Source: an uncultured euryarchaeote (GTDB taxonomy: Archaea > Nanohalarchaeota > Nanosalinia > Nanosalinales > Nanosalinaceae). Taken from it: DNA of 7,309 bases. A model generated the notes under the pieces. It searched no databases and had not been told where the DNA came from. It worked only from the letters and a program-made list of their open reading frames with translations. The position numbers were made by a program, and so were the translations under genes. Positions 1 to 6,068 of this stretch are shown in pieces (positions within the stretch are counted from its first letter, which is position 1; every line of letters begins with the position of its first letter). The stretch lies in the NCBI GenBank assembly GCA_937132175.1, contig CAKZNU010000011.1, forward strand, positions 1-7,309, given 5' to 3'.

Positions 1-1
1 A

Positions 2-1213
2 ATGGCGAAGGACCCCGATATATTTGATAAGATCTCCAGCTCGATAGCGCCCTCGATATACGGACATGAACAGATAAAGAAGGCTATCGCCCTCCAGCTC
101 TTCGGAGGCGTAAAGAAGTCTAGAGAGGACGGTGTCAAGTCCCGCGGAGACATACACATACTTCTTATAGGGGAGCCAGGTACAGGAAAGTCCCAGCTCC
201 TGGAGTTTACCGGCGAGCTTGCACCTAAAGGCCGTTACGTGGTAGGAAAGTCCTCTACGGGTGCAGGTCTAACCGCTTCCGTGGTGAAGGAAGAATCAAC
301 GGGAGAGTTCTCTCTGGAGGCAGGAGCCGTTGTCCTGGCACACAAAGGTATGGCTGCGATCGATGAGATAGACAAGATGGCGGCAGAGGACCGCTCAAGC
401 CTTCATGAGGCGATGGAGCAACAACAGATCTCGGTCTCGAAGGCAAACATTCAGGCAACTCTGAACGCGGAGACCTCTATTCTCGCGGCAGGAAACCCCA
501 AGCTCGGACGTTTCGATCCCTACGAGCCGATACCACAGCAGATAGAGATCGGGGATACGCTTCTTTCCAGGTTCGACTTCATCTTCCCTGTGAAGGATCA
601 GCCGGATGAGGAAAGAGATGAGAAGCTCTCCAGCCAGGTTCTGAAAAACCATATCGACCCGGAGGAGACCCAGCCCGATATCTCCCAGGACCAGCTCAAA
701 AGGTATGTTGCGTACGCAAAGAGGAAGGACCCGGATCTCACCGAGGCTGCGGCCGATAAGATACAGGACTTCTACATAAGTATGCGTTCCCGTGGAGACG
801 GAGAGGAAGGCGGCAGCGTACCGATCACGGCGAGGCAGCTGGAGGCTCTTGTCAGGATAAGCGAGGCCTCGGCAAGAGCGGAGCTCAGCGACGAGGTAAC
901 GGAGGAAGATGCGGAACGTGCCATAGGTATTCTGAAGTACTCTCTGGAGCAGGTAGGCGTGGACCCGGAGACGGGAGAGTTCGACGCAGATATCATAGAG
1001 TCAGGGGTTACAAGCTCGGAGAGAAACAGGATGCAGTCAGTCAAGCATATCATCGACGAGATGGCGGAGGACGGAGAGGTACAGATCGATGACGTTCTTG
1101 ACAGGGCAGAGGAGGAAGGCTTCGGCAAAGACCAGGCAGAGGACGTAATAGAGAGGCTTAAACGCGACGGAGAGCTCTACGAGCCAAAACAAGGCTTCAT
1201 CCAGAAGATATGA
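2..1213 (+). CDS. mcm: Replicative helicase MCM, C-terminal part (5' end outside window)
   Basis: This is the ATP-driven replicative DNA helicase that unwinds the fork as a hexamer. About 403 codons are visible: the AAA+ motor and the C-terminal winged helix. The ATG at base 2 is very probably an internal Met, because the N-terminal DNA-binding/OB region of a normal archaeal MCM (roughly 650-700 residues) must lie to the left. Visible motifs (numbered from base 2): Walker A GEPGTGKS at 57-64, Walker B AAIDEIDKM at 118-126, sensor-1 Asn in AAGNPKLGRF (N165), arginine finger in LLSRFD (R190), sensor-2 Arg in PITARQLEAL (R278), and a winged helix at about 343-403. The usual intein insertion sites (Walker A and the sensor/finger region) are uninterrupted. 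The protein is very acidic, as in salt-in halophiles. The stop codon overlaps the next start as ATGA, so the pilin-like gene is probably co-translated. The winged helix tail closely resembles that of the OB-fold protein at 1690-2439. Confidence 0.96.
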   Translation: MAKDPDIFDKISSSIAPSIYGHEQIKKAIALQLFGGVKKSREDGVKSRGDIHILLIGEPGTGKSQLLEFTGELAPKGRYVVGKSSTGAGLTASVVKEESTGEFSLEAGAVVLAHKGMAAIDEIDKMAAEDRSSLHEAMEQQQISVSKANIQATLNAETSILAAGNPKLGRFDPYEPIPQQIEIGDTLLSRFDFIFPVKDQPDEERDEKLSSQVLKNHIDPEETQPDISQDQLKRYVAYAKRKDPDLTEAAADKIQDFYISMRSRGDGEEGGSVPITARQLEALVRISEASARAELSDEVTEEDAERAIGILKYSLEQVGVDPETGEFDADIIESGVTSSERNRMQSVKHIIDEMAEDGEVQIDDVLDRAEEEGFGKDQAEDVIERLKRDGELYEPKQGFIQKI

Positions 1214-1635
1214 ACCGCAAAGGCATAACACCGGTAGTGGCGATAGTACTTCTGATGCTTGTCACGGTTGGAGGCTCCTACACCGTCTACGAGATCTATG
1301 ACTCGGCACAGCAACAGACCGAGACCTACCAGACGGATATAGGTCTGCCGGAAGACAGTCTCAGTATCGAGAGCTGCTGGGGATCTCCAACCGAGTTTAA
1401 CCTCTTGGTGAGAAACACAGCCTCATCGACGGTCAACGCCTCGACTATACCCGTATCCCTGAACACCACAAGACTCGAAATACCGGAAAATTACACACTC
1501 CAGAATCCTCTGGTGGATCCACAGCGTACCTACAGGATAACCATTGAGCCGGATAACCCGGTCGGCTCGGACACACGCATCAGACTGGTTACGGGACAGG
1601 AGACGGTTACATACCGATGTCTCAACCTTGAATAA
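1210..1635 (+). CDS. Type IV pilin-like secreted protein (archaeal pilin N-terminal domain)
   Basis: A 141-residue protein with a class III (prepilin) signal: short basic head MNRKG, then ITPVVAIVLLMLVTVGGSY, a hydrophobic helix. Archaeal prepilin peptidase (PibD) would be expected to cleave after G5, leaving the hydrophobic stretch as the polymerisation helix and an extracellular domain of about 110 residues. Seen in that domain: two cysteines (C56 and C137) that could form a disulfide, and three N-glycosylation sequons (N76, N85, N94). The rest is Ser/Thr/Asn-rich beta-type sequence with no recognised fold. The ATG shares the ATGA of the MCM stop (4-bp overlap) and no Shine-Dalgarno is evident, so translation is probably coupled to MCM. 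No pilus assembly ATPase or platform gene is nearby, so this is an orphan pilin or pilin-like surface protein. Class is confident; its role (adhesion, contact with other cells) is unknown. Confidence 0.85.
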   Translation: MNRKGITPVVAIVLLMLVTVGGSYTVYEIYDSAQQQTETYQTDIGLPEDSLSIESCWGSPTEFNLLVRNTASSTVNASTIPVSLNTTRLEIPENYTLQNPLVDPQRTYRITIEPDNPVGSDTRIRLVTGQETVTYRCLNLE

Positions 1636-1646
1636 GAACTTGTCTG

Positions 1647-1658
1647 GCAGGACCCTGC
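1647..1658 (+). other. Small hairpin after the pilin gene
   Basis: GCAG (1647-1650), loop GACC, CTGC (1655-1658), directly before the AT-rich promoter of the next gene. It could mark the 3' end of the MCM-pilin transcript but has only a 4-bp stem and no clean T-run, so it is weak. Confidence 0.25.
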
Positions 1659-1666
1659 ATTATTAA
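1659..1666 (+). promoter_or_regulatory. TATA-like box, leaderless promoter of the OB-fold/wH gene
   Basis: ATTATTAA (1659-1666) is centred about 27 bases before the ATG at 1690, the distance expected between an archaeal TATA box and the transcription start. Transcription would therefore begin at or next to the start codon. No Shine-Dalgarno lies in the 20 bases before the ATG, which agrees. Confidence 0.5.
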
Positions 1667-1689
1667 GAATAATAACCGTACAACTTACT

Positions 1690-2439
1690 ATGCCACAGCA
1701 GAGTAGACAGGTAGCAAAGCTCACTACAGCACAGGAGCTAAACACGGGCCGATACTTTGAACAGGAAGGATTTGACCCAAACTATCTTCTGACACCGGAC
1801 GGAAGACGTCTGTCCCGTGCAAGGCTTGTAGCGACTGTGGTAGAAAGCTTCCAGAACGAGGACGAAACCTATGGCTCTCTGACTCTGGACGACGGAACGG
1901 ATACGATCCAGGTGAAGTTTTTCAACGAGCTGGATCTGATGGAGGACTTTGAGGAAGGAGACATCGTCGAGGTGGTAGGTAAGGTCCGTGAATACCAGGG
2001 AGAGATATACCTGAACGGCGAAATACTTAAGGAACAGCCGGTCAAAAAGGAGCTTGTCCACGAGCTCAAGTACGCCAAGAATATGGAGGAATGGAGCCAG
2101 ATACATGAAACCGTCAAACAGCTCAAGGAAGCAGGTAAAAGCCGTGAAGACATAGAGAAAGAGATGAGCGGCAAGCTAAGTGAGGAGGAAGTCGACTCTG
2201 TACTCCAGAGCTTTGGCGAACAGTTTGAATCATCAGGAGGGGAGGAAGACAAGGAGAACATGGAAAGAGAGGTTCTGGAGGCCGTAGAGGACCTCGATAC
2301 AGGTGACGGCGCAGACTACAGCGATATAATAGATGCGGTAGAGGAAGCTTCGGAGGATCAGCTTGAGGATACTATTAACTCACTGCTGAGCGATGGAACC
2401 TGCTACGAGCCACAGCCTGGAAAGATCAAGAAGCTCTAG
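1690..2439 (+). CDS. OB-fold plus winged-helix protein, RPA/RPA-associated (COG3390-like) type
   Basis: A 249-residue acidic protein. The N-terminus (about residues 6-40, with a TAQELN/YLLTPDGRR-type stretch) and the following OB-fold beta barrel (about 44-113, including a SLTLDDGTDTIQVKFF strand pair and DIVEVVGKVREYQGEIYLNG) resemble archaeal single-stranded DNA-binding RPA-associated proteins. A helical Glu/Lys-rich linker (about 120-185) leads to a C-terminal winged helix (about 190-249). OB plus winged helix is the architecture of eukaryotic RPA2/RPA32, where the wH recruits partner proteins; an equivalent role here is inference. The last 27 residues match the end of MCM at 14 positions without gaps. 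It lies just downstream of the MCM-pilin pair but has its own leaderless promoter. Most likely an ssDNA-binding replication/repair accessory protein; the exact RPA subfamily is uncertain. Confidence 0.75.
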   Translation: MPQQSRQVAKLTTAQELNTGRYFEQEGFDPNYLLTPDGRRLSRARLVATVVESFQNEDETYGSLTLDDGTDTIQVKFFNELDLMEDFEEGDIVEVVGKVREYQGEIYLNGEILKEQPVKKELVHELKYAKNMEEWSQIHETVKQLKEAGKSREDIEKEMSGKLSEEEVDSVLQSFGEQFESSGGEEDKENMEREVLEAVEDLDTGDGADYSDIIDAVEEASEDQLEDTINSLLSDGTCYEPQPGKIKKL

Positions 2440-2464
2440 ATAGGTGTGGTTGTCAACGGTTCCA

Positions 2465-2473
2465 TGTTAAGAA
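2465..2473 (+). promoter_or_regulatory. TATA-like box, leaderless promoter of aIF2 beta
   Basis: TGTTAAGAA (2465-2473) is centred about 27 bases upstream of the ATG at 2496. It shares the TTAAGAA core with the promoter before 1690. No Shine-Dalgarno is seen between it and the ATG, consistent with a leaderless mRNA. The match to a consensus TATA box is only moderate. Confidence 0.4.
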
Positions 2474-2495
2474 ACTCACCTTCCAAACCGGAAGT

Positions 2496-2897
2496 ATGAC
2501 ACAGGACTATGAGGATCTTCTGGACAGAGGTATGGATGAGGTGCCTGATGATGCATCAGGTAGTGAAAGGTTTGAGCTTCCGGTCGTCGATACGAGAAAG
2601 GAAGGCTCGAGGACGGTGGTCACGAACTTTGGAGATATTGCGGAAACGATAAACAGGCAGGAAGACCGGCTCTGTAAGTATCTTATGGATGAGCTCGGTG
2701 CATCCGGAAGAGTGGAGTCAGGGGAGATGGTGATCAACGGGGAGCTCAGACGTGGAGAGATCCAGTCACGTCTCAAGCAGTTTGCCGAGGACTATGTTTT
2801 CTGCCCAGAGTGTGAGAGCCCTGATACGGAGGTTCTGAAGGAGAAAGGAGTGGAGATTCTGAAGTGTCAGGCCTGTGGCGCAAGGAACCCGATCTGA
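2496..2897 (+). CDS. Translation initiation factor aIF2 subunit beta
   Basis: Beta subunit of the heterotrimeric factor aIF2, which with alpha and gamma brings initiator Met-tRNA to the small ribosomal subunit in the cytoplasm. The 133 residues match the family's usual length (about 130-140). Seen in order: an acidic N-terminal helix (1-20), the eIF2B/eIF5 core (about 25-100) with RTVVTNFGDIAETINR and LCKYLMDELGASGRV, and a C-terminal zinc ribbon with C103-x2-C106 and C124-x2-C127 ending GARNPI. All four zinc ligands are present. It lies in the same block as MCM and an OB-fold protein; from memory, comparative studies of archaeal gene context have noted recurring proximity of replication and translation-initiation genes, and this arrangement fits that. 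A 7-bp inverted repeat (2544-2560) lies within its 5' coding region. Confidence 0.95.
   Translation: MTQDYEDLLDRGMDEVPDDASGSERFELPVVDTRKEGSRTVVTNFGDIAETINRQEDRLCKYLMDELGASGRVESGEMVINGELRRGEIQSRLKQFAEDYVFCPECESPDTEVLKEKGVEILKCQACGARNPI
2544..2560 (+). repeat. Inverted repeat inside the start of the aIF2 beta gene
   Basis: CCTGATG (2544-2550), loop ATG, CATCAGG (2554-2560): a perfect 7-bp stem about 50 bases into the coding region, extendable by G2543-T2561 and T2542-A2562. It may fold in the mRNA near the 5' end of the leaderless transcript. It may also be a by-product of the encoded VPDDASG. Confidence 0.45.
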
Positions 2898-2908
2898 TAT
2901 CTGACCGG

Positions 2909-2914
2909 TTTAAA
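2909..2914 (+). promoter_or_regulatory. TATA box before the 73-residue gene
   Basis: TTTAAA (2909-2914), 12 bases after the aIF2 beta stop. Transcription would start near 2938, giving a leader of about 17 bases that carries the strong Shine-Dalgarno at 2943-2949. This gene therefore appears to be leadered, unlike most of its neighbours. Confidence 0.45.
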
Positions 2915-2942
2915 AGAGTTGCATGGATACAGGTATACATTA

Positions 2943-2949
2943 GAGGTGA
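2943..2949 (+). promoter_or_regulatory. Strong Shine-Dalgarno that fixes the start at 2955
   Basis: GAGGTGA is a 7-base match to the complement of the archaeal 16S 3' end, 5 bases before ATG 2955. It rules out the in-frame upstream TTG at 2919 as the start. Confidence 0.8.
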
Positions 2950-2954
2950 ATTTT

Positions 2955-3176
2955 ATGGCAGAACAACCTGAGATGAATCAGCAGCAGGCAATGCAGCTTT
3001 TCCAGCAGAAGCTCGGTAATCTGGAGCTAACGGTACAGGCACTCCTAAACATTCTGGACGAGGAAGACGTAGTTGATCAGGAGGAGATCAACGAGCGTGC
3101 ACAGGAGATCGTCGAGGAGCTTCAGGACGAGCAGGAAGGAGCACAGAGCCCAGCTGATCACGACCACGATCACTAG
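2955..3176 (+). CDS. Small acidic protein of unknown function with His/Asp tail
   Basis: A 73-residue protein that I do not recognise. The start is ATG 2955, set by a strong Shine-Dalgarno; the longer reading from TTG 2919 is less likely. Seen: a Gln/Met-rich N-terminus (MAEQPEMNQQQAMQLFQQ), two predicted helices (about 8-35 and 42-60) with heptad-like leucines, and an acidic tail ending in DHDHDH (68-73). The pattern of a leucine-rich helix, a DEEDVV turn and then a Glu-rich helix is common in small helical oligomerisation proteins, but I cannot name a family. The His/Asp tail could bind divalent metal; that is inference. It follows aIF2 beta with its own TATA box and ribosome binding site and is the last gene before a convergent operon. 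Confidence 0.75.
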   Translation: MAEQPEMNQQQAMQLFQQKLGNLELTVQALLNILDEEDVVDQEEINERAQEIVEELQDEQEGAQSPADHDHDH

Positions 3177-3185
3177 AACCTAGAC

Positions 3186-3207
3186 AAAAAGCCTGTCGCA
3201 AGACAGG
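3186..3207 (-). terminator. Intrinsic-type terminator of the VLRF1-nth operon
   Basis: CCTGTC (3192-3197), loop GCAA, GACAGG (3202-3207): a perfect 6-bp stem. Read on the minus strand it lies 14 bases after the nth stop codon and is followed by one C and then T5 (3190-3186), the form of an intrinsic terminator. Read on the plus strand the loop is a GNRA tetraloop and the T-run is poor, so on that strand it may serve only as a 3'-end stabiliser for the 73-residue gene. Confidence 0.6.
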
Positions 3208-3220
3208 GAAACGTTCATTT

Positions 3221-3919
3221 CTAAACTACTTCATCCGGTTTCTTTTCACCCAAGACAACCTCTCTGTAGTATATACATCTTTCAAAGCAGTCTTCGTTAT
3301 CCAGATGGTTTCTCGCCTTGCATGTCTCTCTGCCGTGAGCTATCAGGAGCTTGTGGAAGCTGTACTTGATTCCGTCAGGAACCACATCTTCCAGTATCTC
3401 ATGAGACTTGCCTCTGGAGCATCCCTCCGGAACCAGTTCAAACCTCTGTGCAATCCTATGTACATGTGTATCCACCGGCATCTTCGGCTTCCTGAAATGG
3501 AAAAGGAGTATTACCGCGGCAGTCTTCGGACCTATCCCGGGTATATCAGTTAGCCAGGACTCCGCTTTCTCCGTATCGGTATCCTTCAGGAACTCGATGC
3601 TGTACTCTCCACGTGTTTCCTCTGCAATCTCCAGAGCCCTCTGGATTCTCTCAGCCTTCGTAGGGCCCAGTCCTGCGACCCTGATAGTATCTGCAAGCTC
3701 ATCCTGTGATGCCTCAACGACCTCCTGCCAGTCGTTGCCGTATCTTTCCTTCAGGTTCCGGAAGGCCTTGTCCCTGTTGATGTCGTTCGTGTTCTGTGAA
3801 AGTATGGTCTCTATCAGGTACTCTATGCCTGTCATCTCTTTCGGTTCCTCAGGCTCTCCGTACCTTTCCAGCAGTTTCTGGTGTATCTCTCTGATCTCCC
3901 CTGGCTCCGTACCTGTCAT
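3221..3919 (-). CDS. nth: Endonuclease III-type HhH-GPD DNA glycosylase/AP lyase
   Basis: A base-excision repair enzyme that removes oxidised pyrimidines or mispaired bases and nicks at AP sites. The 232 residues are close to the family's length. Seen: substrate-pocket helix IETILSQNTND (36-46), helix-hairpin-helix DIPGIGPKTAAV (125-136) with the lyase lysine K132, and the catalytic aspartate D150 in PVDTHVHRI. Both catalytic residues are present, so it should be active. The C-terminal 4Fe-4S loop is unusual: HGRETC is followed by C200-x10-C211-x3-C215, with no fourth cysteine after it, instead of C-x6-C-x2-C-x5-C. The cluster is probably lost or altered (C167 is the only other Cys). The start ATG overlaps the VLRF1-like stop as ATGA, so the two are translationally coupled; a terminator follows its stop. 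The substrate (thymine glycol, uracil or mismatch) cannot be decided from sequence alone. Confidence 0.88.
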   Translation of the reverse strand: MTGTEPGEIREIHQKLLERYGEPEEPKEMTGIEYLIETILSQNTNDINRDKAFRNLKERYGNDWQEVVEASQDELADTIRVAGLGPTKAERIQRALEIAEETRGEYSIEFLKDTDTEKAESWLTDIPGIGPKTAAVILLFHFRKPKMPVDTHVHRIAQRFELVPEGCSRGKSHEILEDVVPDGIKYSFHKLLIAHGRETCKARNHLDNEDCFERCIYYREVVLGEKKPDEVV

Positions 3920-4791
3920 TCTACCAGCCTCCTGAACCTGTAGAAAAGGCTGGGACCGGCCTTTCGGGAGCTGTCGAATCCTCCAAGATATTCTCCGTCC
4001 AGGTCCTCACAGAGACGTCTGTCGCCGAGAATCTTTACGTTCTCAAGATCCTCCAGTGCCTCTTCGGTCTCATCTATATGCCTCTGTATCTGCTGTTCTC
4101 TTTTCCTCTCAAACCTGTCTTGTGAGTATCCACCTTTCTTCTGTTTTTTCTCCACCCTGTTCTGTATCTCCTCTACGGCAGAGTAATCTCCGTTTTTCTC
4201 CTCGAATATACGTGTCCTGTTGGCTGATACAAGCGCCCAGTGTTTCCTCTCTTCCATAAACTCCATTATCTTAACGGAGAAAGAGTCATCAAGACTCCAT
4301 CTGGTCTCTGTGAAGGGCCGGCACTTTATCACCGTCTCAAACAAGCCTTCGCATCCGAAGAAGGCCACGAATCTCTCCAGGTCTCTGACCTTTTCGTACT
4401 GGCTCCGGTTCAGAGAGTTTTTCAGGCCTTTGACGTCCTGCATATCCGATACGCCGGAGCGCGACTCAAGCTCCACAAGATTCCTCCCCGGAGATTTTAC
4501 GCTGGCAAGAGCCTCCAGAATCTTTCTCGCCTCATTGAACTCGAGATCCTCCCATTCTCTATCCTCTCCAGACCGGTCTTTACCCTCTTCCTTAGTTTCT
4601 GTCTCCTCGAGCCTCTGACGTGTCTTCTTCAGTTTCTTCTCGGCCTCCTGTTTCTTCGTTGCAAGCCTGGACCGTCTCTCTGACTCTGCATCCAGTCTCT
4701 CCTTGAGGCTATGTTTTTCCTCCTTCAGGCTCTCTATTTCCTGTTCAAGTTCCTCTATTTTCTTTTTGTAGGAGTTCCAAGGTAGTTTCAT
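3916..4791 (-). CDS. Archaeal VLRF1/Vms1-like peptidyl-tRNA hydrolase (ribosome rescue)
   Basis: A 291-residue protein related to Vms1/ANKZF1, the eRF1-fold release factor that frees stalled nascent chains from tRNA on split large ribosomal subunits. Seen: an N-terminal coiled coil (about 8-75, Glu/Lys/Arg heptads) and an eRF1-like core (about 82-215, with a WALVSANRTRIF strand near 185-196). The hallmark catalytic loop KKGGYSQDRFERKREQQI is at 218-235, with Q224 as the presumed catalytic glutamine (the equivalent of GGQ). A helical and C-terminal segment with KILGDRRLCEDL follows. The coiled coil before the core is what halophilic archaeal members show. It is first in an operon with nth (ATGA overlap), which pairs translation quality control with DNA repair for no evident functional reason. 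A TATA box lies about 26 bases upstream, so the mRNA is probably leaderless. The family assignment rests mainly on the GG-x-S-Q-x-RF loop. Confidence 0.82.
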   Translation of the reverse strand: MKLPWNSYKKKIEELEQEIESLKEEKHSLKERLDAESERRSRLATKKQEAEKKLKKTRQRLEETETKEEGKDRSGEDREWEDLEFNEARKILEALASVKSPGRNLVELESRSGVSDMQDVKGLKNSLNRSQYEKVRDLERFVAFFGCEGLFETVIKCRPFTETRWSLDDSFSVKIMEFMEERKHWALVSANRTRIFEEKNGDYSAVEEIQNRVEKKQKKGGYSQDRFERKREQQIQRHIDETEEALEDLENVKILGDRRLCEDLDGEYLGGFDSSRKAGPSLFYRFRRLVE

Positions 4792-4813
4792 GCTTTTCTG
4801 TTTCCGGCTCGGT

Positions 4814-4820
4814 CTTTATG
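4814..4820 (-). promoter_or_regulatory. TATA box, leaderless promoter of the VLRF1-nth operon
   Basis: On the minus strand CATAAAG (4820-4814) is centred about 26 bases upstream of the ATG at 4791, as expected for a leaderless transcript. The divergent DRG gene starts at 4868 and shows no equally good box of its own; the same AT-rich block (CTTTATG on plus) might serve both directions. Confidence 0.45.
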
Positions 4821-4867
4821 TTTCTTCCAGCACCTGTTTTTTCAAGTCTTTATTCTACGTCTTTAAT

Positions 4868-5953
4868 ATGGGGATAGACGACCGTATCCAGAATCTTGAG
4901 GAGAAGCTTCAGAAGACGCCTGTGAACAAGGCCACGGAGAAAGAGCGTGGCCGCCTGAAGGCCCAGATTGCACAGCTCAAGGAAGAGAAGGAGAAGAAGC
5001 AAAAGGGTACTGGTGAGACATCCGGTTACGCGGTCGAGACCCATGGCGATGCGACCGTTGCTCTTGTCGGTTTTCCCTCTGTAGGTAAGTCTACACTCCT
5101 TAACAGACTAACTAACGCCGAGGTGGATACGGGAGCGTACGAGTTTACCACGCTTGAGGTTAACCCGGGTATGATGAAGCACAAGGGTGCGAACATACAG
5201 ATACTTGATGTTCCCGGCCTGATCGGTGGGGCAGCTGACGGCAGAGGCGGGGGATCACAGGTCCTGTCGGTAGTCCGTAACGCCGACCTGCTTCTGATCG
5301 TACTTGACCCTGAGGAAATGCGTTACGAGGAGATCACCGATGAGGTGTACAAGGCAGGCCTCAGGACTAATACGGAGCCTCCTCGTATGAAGATCGAGAA
5401 GAAGGACCGTGGAGGAATCAGTGTTTCGTCCACCGAGGATCTTGAGCTGGACGAGGAAACCATGAAGAACCTGCTGAGGCAGAACGGCTACGGAAACGCC
5501 GAAGTCATTATACGGGAGAATATGGATCTCGACAGGTTCATCGATGCGCTTATGGACAACAGAAAGTACCTGCCGTCTGTCGAGGTCATCAACAAGGCAG
5601 ACTCTCTGGACGGTTCACGGCGCAGCGAGCTGGAAGACGAGTGCGATCTCATGGTCTCAGCCGAGACAGGGCAGAACCTTGACGAACTCAGGAATATGAT
5701 CTTCGAGAATCTTGGGTTGATCCGGATCTACATGAAGGAAAAAGGAGAGAATCCTGACAGGGATGATCCATTAATACTCGAGAGGGACTCTACGGTCGGA
5801 GATGCCCTGGAGAAGCTTCCCGGCGACATGAAGGATAGGTTCAAGGATGCCCGTGTGACAGGTCCAAGCTCGAAGTTTCCGGACCAGAAGGTGAGTGAAG
5901 CCCACGTACTTGAGGATGAAGACGTACTTCAGCTGAACCTGCGTCATATATGA
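4868..5953 (+). CDS. DRG-family TGS-domain GTPase
   Basis: A developmentally-regulated-GTP-binding-protein type GTPase (Obg/DRG superfamily), thought to act on ribosomes in archaea and eukaryotes. The start is ATG 4868 (MGIDDRIQNLEEKLQ): homologues begin with this helical segment, whereas the 26 codons back to ATG 4790 are unlike the family and overlap the divergent gene's start. From 4868 it is 361 residues, the usual length. Seen: an N-terminal helical hairpin (1-47), G1 GFPSVGKST (68-76), switch I threonines in YEFTT (T94, T95), G3 DVPGL (114-118) followed by the Gly-rich switch GGAADGRGGG, an inserted alpha/beta (S5D2L-like) region (about 150-235), G4 NKAD (242-245), G5 SAETG (264-268), and a C-terminal TGS domain (about 283-359). 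The insertion between G3 and G4 separates DRG from Obg. All GTP-binding motifs are intact. Confidence 0.93.
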   Translation: MGIDDRIQNLEEKLQKTPVNKATEKERGRLKAQIAQLKEEKEKKQKGTGETSGYAVETHGDATVALVGFPSVGKSTLLNRLTNAEVDTGAYEFTTLEVNPGMMKHKGANIQILDVPGLIGGAADGRGGGSQVLSVVRNADLLLIVLDPEEMRYEEITDEVYKAGLRTNTEPPRMKIEKKDRGGISVSSTEDLELDEETMKNLLRQNGYGNAEVIIRENMDLDRFIDALMDNRKYLPSVEVINKADSLDGSRRSELEDECDLMVSAETGQNLDELRNMIFENLGLIRIYMKEKGENPDRDDPLILERDSTVGDALEKLPGDMKDRFKDARVTGPSSKFPDQKVSEAHVLEDEDVLQLNLRHI

Positions 5954-5958
5954 AGAAC

Positions 5959-5986
5959 TCTTGTCTCAAGACTTCAAACAGATTTT
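5959..5986 (+). terminator. Possible terminator after the DRG gene
   Basis: TCTTG (5959-5963), loop TCT, CAAGA (5967-5971), then a T5 run at 5982-5986. The stem is short and lies 10 bases before the T-run, so this is tentative. Confidence 0.3.
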
Positions 5987-6038
5987 TGGTTCCGAAAAGC
6001 TTTCTAACCGATCACGTTTCCCGGTCTAACCTTGCCTC

Positions 6039-6046
6039 ATATATAA
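6039..6046 (+). promoter_or_regulatory. TATA box of the 38-residue small gene
   Basis: ATATATAA (6039-6046) is one of the best TATA boxes in the window. Its centre lies 26-27 bases before ATG 6069, the leaderless spacing also seen for S8e, VLRF1 and the OB-fold gene. Upstream (6003-6009 and 6025-6031) TCTAACC occurs twice, 22 bases apart. Confidence 0.65.
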
Positions 6047-6068
6047 CTTTTCGACCATCCATGGAAAT

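Noticed and set aside
2480..2494. CTTCC/GGAAG inverted repeat just before the aIF2 beta start
   Set aside because: It lies between the TATA box and a leaderless start, so it would not be in the RNA; a 5-bp stem is easily chance.
2919..2954. TTG start for the 73-residue gene
   Set aside because: A strong Shine-Dalgarno lies 5 bases before ATG 2955, and the TTG would fall before the predicted transcription start.
3408..3935. 175-codon plus-strand reading frame opposite nth
   Set aside because: It is the antisense shadow of an intact endonuclease III gene, Ser-rich, without a recognisable domain or promoter.
4220..4683. Plus-strand reading frames of 132 and 147 codons inside the VLRF1 gene
   Set aside because: They lie opposite the coiled-coil and core of VLRF1, whose motifs support the minus strand; composition is Ser/Leu/Phe-rich, as expected for the antisense of Glu/Lys-rich coding.
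4790..4867. Upstream start for the DRG GTPase at ATG 4790
   Set aside because: The extra 26 residues are Phe/Cys/Leu-rich, unlike DRG N-termini, and overlap the start of the divergent gene.
6003..6031. Direct repeat TCTAACC twice, 22 bases apart, upstream of the small gene
   Set aside because: Seven-base repeats at this distance are expected by chance; kept only as a note for the promoter. No CRISPR, insertion sequence or attachment site was seen anywhere in the window.
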